A model generated the notes under the pieces. That model made no database searches. It saw only the letters and a program-made list of their open reading frames with translations, and was not told the origin of the DNA. Position numbers and translations under genes: made by a program. DNA of 51,710 bases from an uncultured Eubacteriales bacterium (GTDB taxonomy: Bacteria > Bacillota > Clostridia > Christensenellales > Borkfalkiaceae), in NCBI GenBank assembly GCA_900540805.1, contig UQHL01000020.1, positions 1 to 51,710 on the forward strand. The letters are read 5' to 3'. How positions within the stretch are numbered: position 1 is the stretch's first letter; every line of letters starts with the position of its first letter. Of this stretch, positions 49,834 to 51,710 are shown one piece after another.

Positions 49834-50286
49834 ATGAATACGGAATTGATCCTGGACGGCGCGTATAAAATCCCGAAAGCAAAGATCTACGCCGCAGAAA
49901 TGGACGCCGAAGTGCGCCGCGCGGTGGCGCTTTTAGAGGGCGGCGGAAAATTGGTGCTGGAGAGGGAGGGGACACTTTATCCCGTGGCGGCGGAAGAAGC
50001 GGAATGTTTCTATACAAGCGGGGGCAGGGTTGAGGCGAGATTGAAAAACGGAGAAGTATTTTCATGTCGGGAACGTATTTTCGAACTGGAAGAAAAGCTG
50101 GGGCGGAACTTCGTAAAAGTCAACCAGGGCGCCGTCGCTAATCTCGATTGCGTAAAATGCTTTTCCCTGCTGTTCAACGGAACGATGGAAGTCTGCTTTT
50201 TCAGCGGAGCCAAGGAATACGTCAGCCGCCGAACAGTGGGAAAGATTAAAAAAATTCTCGGTATAGGAGGAAAAAGACATGACTAA
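49834..50286 (+). CDS. LytTR-family DNA-binding regulator
   Basis: 150 residues, started at 49834 behind AAAAGGAGGTCGG. The C-terminal LytTR domain (about 50-145) contains GGKLVLEREGTLYPVAAEEAECFYTSGG, FELEEKLGRNFVKVNQGAVANLDCVK and YVSRRTVGKIKKILGI. There is no receiver domain. Such stand-alone LytTR proteins are paired with a DUF3021 membrane protein, as here, and usually regulate their own operon; the membrane partner is thought to hold or tune the regulator. The stop overlaps the partner start by 8 bases. Confidence 0.9.
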   Translation: MNTELILDGAYKIPKAKIYAAEMDAEVRRAVALLEGGGKLVLEREGTLYPVAAEEAECFYTSGGRVEARLKNGEVFSCRERIFELEEKLGRNFVKVNQGAVANLDCVKCFSLLFNGTMEVCFFSGAKEYVSRRTVGKIKKILGIGGKRHD

Positions 50287-50713
50287 GACGTTGAAAAAAA
50301 TACTTTCGAGGGGCGCGTTGGGCACGGGGATCGGCAATATTATTTCCATGCTGGTCGCACTCGTGATCGGGATTGCAGGTAAAAATCCGCAGATGACGAT
50401 TTACGATTATGCGAAATACACCTGCGCGGCGACCGTGATCGGCTTTGCTTTCGCCGCGGCGAGCTTGTTGTTCGAAAGCGAAAGGATTTCTCTGTTGAAG
50501 GCGACGGGGCTGCACTTTCTTTGCCTCGCGGCGGTATTTTATCCCTGCGCGCTGCTGGCGGGCTGGTACGCTTTCAAGCTCGGGGAGCTGGCGGTCTCCT
50601 TTGCCGTATTTGCGGGCGTTTACGTGTGTATGTGGCTGGGGATCTATTTCGGCATGAAAGCGCGTGTAAAGCGTCTGAACGCGGAACTGAAGTCGCGGAA
50701 AAACGCACGCTGA
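50279..50713 (+). CDS. DUF3021 membrane protein
   Basis: 144 residues with four predicted membrane segments (IGNIISMLVALVIGIAG; YTCAATVIGFAFAAASLLF; LHFLCLAAVFYPCALLAGWY; LAVSFAVFAGVYVCMWLGIYFG) and a basic C-terminal tail. It starts within the LytTR gene behind GGAGGAAAAAG. Known as the membrane partner of LytTR regulators; the signal is unknown. Confidence 0.88.
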   Translation: MTKTLKKILSRGALGTGIGNIISMLVALVIGIAGKNPQMTIYDYAKYTCAATVIGFAFAAASLLFESERISLLKATGLHFLCLAAVFYPCALLAGWYAFKLGELAVSFAVFAGVYVCMWLGIYFGMKARVKRLNAELKSRKNAR

Positions 50714-50798
50714 GGAACGGCGCTCCATGAAAGGATTTGGCAAAATAAGTCAGCTTTTTGCGGCGGAAGCGTAAATTTCGAAAATCGGAAAAATCCGA

Positions 50799-50827
50799 TT
50801 GACTTGAGGAAAGAAAAAAATTATAAT
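50799..50827 (+). promoter_or_regulatory. Promoter of the P-loop kinase gene
   Basis: TTGACT (50799-50804), 17-base spacer, TATAAT (50822-50827). An inverted repeat, ATCGGA/TCCGAT (50784-50789/50794-50799), touches the -35 and could be an operator or the end of the previous unit. Confidence 0.85.
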
Positions 50828-50870
50828 GTAGCCGAATTTGACAGATACTGAAGGAAAGGAGCTTTCGGCT

Positions 50871-51455
50871 ATGAAAAAATTGATTTTGGTCACTTCCCCT
50901 CCCGCTTGCGGAAAAACGTATATTTCAAAGGAGCTGTCCAAACGACTGAAGCATATCGTCTATCTGGACAAGGACAGCTTGATTCCGCTGTCCAAGCAAA
51001 TCTTTCTCGCGGCGGGAGAGGAATACAACAGAAGCTCGCCCTTCTTTGAAAAATATATCCGCGATTACGAATACGAGACGGTGGTGGGAATGGCGCTGGA
51101 GGCGCTCGATTACGACGATAAGGTGCTGATCAACGCACCGTTTACGCGGGAAATCCGAGACAAAACGTACATCGAAAGCTTGAAGAGCACGCTGAAAGCG
51201 AAGGGCGCAAAGCTGGTGATTATTTGGGTGAATACCTCTAAAGAGGTCTGCCGCCAAAGAATGATCGCCCGCAATTCCGACCGCGATACCTGGAAGCTGG
51301 CCAATTGGGACGAGTATATCGCGGGCTGTAATTTCGAGGTGCCCTCCGAGCTTGACTCGCCCGAGGAAAAGGACGATCTGTTGATCTTTAACAATTCTAC
51401 GGACAAGGAATTTGAGGAATCGATGTCGAGGATTCTCGCCGTGCTTGAAGAATAA
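50871..51455 (+). CDS. P-loop ATP-binding protein, probable small-molecule kinase
   Basis: 194 residues, started at 50871 behind GAAAGGAG; an in-frame TTG at 50838 would overlap the promoter. The Walker A-like motif is LILVTSPPACGKTYISKEL, with Ser instead of the usual first Gly. YLDKDSLIP supplies a second acidic motif, and VCRQRMIARNSDRDTWKLANW is a lid with conserved Arg. The fold is that of AAA_33/zeta-like kinases acting on nucleosides, sugars or peptidoglycan precursors. No antitoxin partner is adjacent. Substrate unknown. Confidence 0.8.
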   Translation: MKKLILVTSPPACGKTYISKELSKRLKHIVYLDKDSLIPLSKQIFLAAGEEYNRSSPFFEKYIRDYEYETVVGMALEALDYDDKVLINAPFTREIRDKTYIESLKSTLKAKGAKLVIIWVNTSKEVCRQRMIARNSDRDTWKLANWDEYIAGCNFEVPSELDSPEEKDDLLIFNNSTDKEFEESMSRILAVLEE

Positions 51456-51472
51456 ACCTCGGAAGGGGCTGA

Positions 51473-51624
51473 AGCCGATGGACGAACAGGGAGCCGATGG
51501 ACGAATAGGGAGCCGATAGACGGATTGGAAACCGATAGACGAATAGGGAGCCGATGGACGGATTGGAAACCGATAGACGGATTGAAAACCGATAGACGGA
51601 TTGAAAACCGATAGGCGGAGAGGG
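51473..51624 (+). repeat. 19-bp tandem repeat, eight units
   Basis: Units begin at 51473, 51492, 51511, 51530, 51549, 51568, 51587 and 51606, with consensus ARCCGATAGACGRATTGGR. GGATTGGA and GAATAGGG variants alternate. It directly follows the last kinase gene. Unit length and spacing are too short and unspaced for CRISPR. The ATG in GCCGATGG at 51479 opens only a 13-codon frame. Confidence 0.92.
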
Positions 51625-51664
51625 AATCTGCAGACAGGCTCTGCCCTTTTGAATAAATAAATAT

Positions 51665-51706
51665 CCACGCGCGTAGCGCGTGGTATTTCAGTTTCGGGCA
51701 TAGCCC
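51665..51706. mobile_element. Hairpin pair at right window edge, possible IS200/IS605-like end
   Basis: CCACGCGC/GCGCGTGG with loop GTA (51665-51683) is followed after TATTTCAGTTTC by GGGC/GCCC with loop ATA (51696-51706). Subterminal hairpins of this size close to AT-rich flanks are typical of IS200/IS605 elements, whose transposase would lie beyond the window. Identity is not proven. Confidence 0.35.
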
Positions 51707-51710
51707 TAAT

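Noticed and set aside
51473..51624. CRISPR array or repeat-protein gene
   Set aside because: The 19-base units abut without spacers, and frames on the plus strand are stopped within 13 codons; the minus-strand frame has no start signal or family.

Overview
The window looks like a piece of a Gram-positive gut Clostridia (Bacillota) chromosome of fairly high G+C. This is an inference from: near-consensus housekeeping promoters (TTGACA-N17-TATAAT), strong AGGAGG-type ribosome binding sites, lipobox lipoproteins instead of an outer-membrane SusC/D system, a LytTR-DUF3021 pair, and the set of host- and plant-glycan genes. No rRNA, tRNA, CRISPR array, phage or intact transposase is visible. Both window edges carry short perfect hairpins of the kind found at IS200/IS605-type ends or other dispersed repeats, so the window may be a contig broken at repeats.

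Layout. (1) 0.2-10.1 kb: an AraC regulator diverges from a long operon. It holds two xylose-isomerase-like TIM barrels, two Gfo/Idh/MocA dehydrogenases, then the glucuronate pathway: UxaC, UxuA, an SDR-type fructuronate reductase, KDPG aldolase and KDG kinase. (2) 10.2-12.7 kb: a strong promoter, a frameshifted gene remnant and a sialate O-acetylesterase-like protein. (3) 12.9-15.4 kb, minus strand: AraC regulator, UDP-galactopyranose mutase, GNAT acetyltransferase. (4) 15.6-24.2 kb: a galacto-N-biose/lacto-N-biose locus with an ABC importer, GH112 phosphorylase, an AraC regulator, a nucleotidyltransferase and an N-acetylhexosamine 1-kinase-like enzyme. (5) 24.3-25.5 kb: a serine hydrolase of the beta-lactamase fold under a perfect consensus promoter. 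(6) 25.7-37.5 kb: a 1343-residue surface protein, a second sugar ABC importer and two tandem lipoproteins resembling GH99/WbsX-type proteins. (7) 37.7-44.2 kb: two AraC regulators, three Gfo/Idh/MocA dehydrogenases and a ThuA-like protein. (8) 44.3-48.7 kb: AraC regulator, small zinc-ribbon-like protein, GH27 alpha-galactosidase, then ribokinase with its LacI repressor. (9) 49.0-51.5 kb: SIMPL-domain protein, LytTR/DUF3021 pair and a P-loop kinase.

How the genes may work together. Imported or surface-released oligosaccharides are cut by phosphorolysis (GH112), by hydrolysis (GH27, lipoproteins) and, by inference, by oxidation at C3 followed by elimination (Gfo/Idh/MocA with TIM barrel or ThuA partners). 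Hexuronate then runs through the UxaC-UxuA-KDG route to pyruvate and glyceraldehyde-3-phosphate. Six AraC regulators, one LacI and one LytTR control these units.

Most unusual signals. (a) A promoter/inverted-repeat cassette is present three times in tandem before the dehydrogenase gene at 42.9 kb and once before the dehydrogenase gene at 38.7 kb. Its arms change together between copies (GCGGAAATGC/GCATTTCCGC versus GCGAAAATAC/GTATTTTCGC). (b) Three gene junctions in the glucuronate operon have been expanded by short tandem repeats that copy the stop/start region; one put a 12-residue repeat into the N-terminus of KDPG aldolase. (c) A 69-bp regulatory block is shared, without gaps, by the upstream regions of the giant surface protein and the 38.7-kb dehydrogenase cluster.
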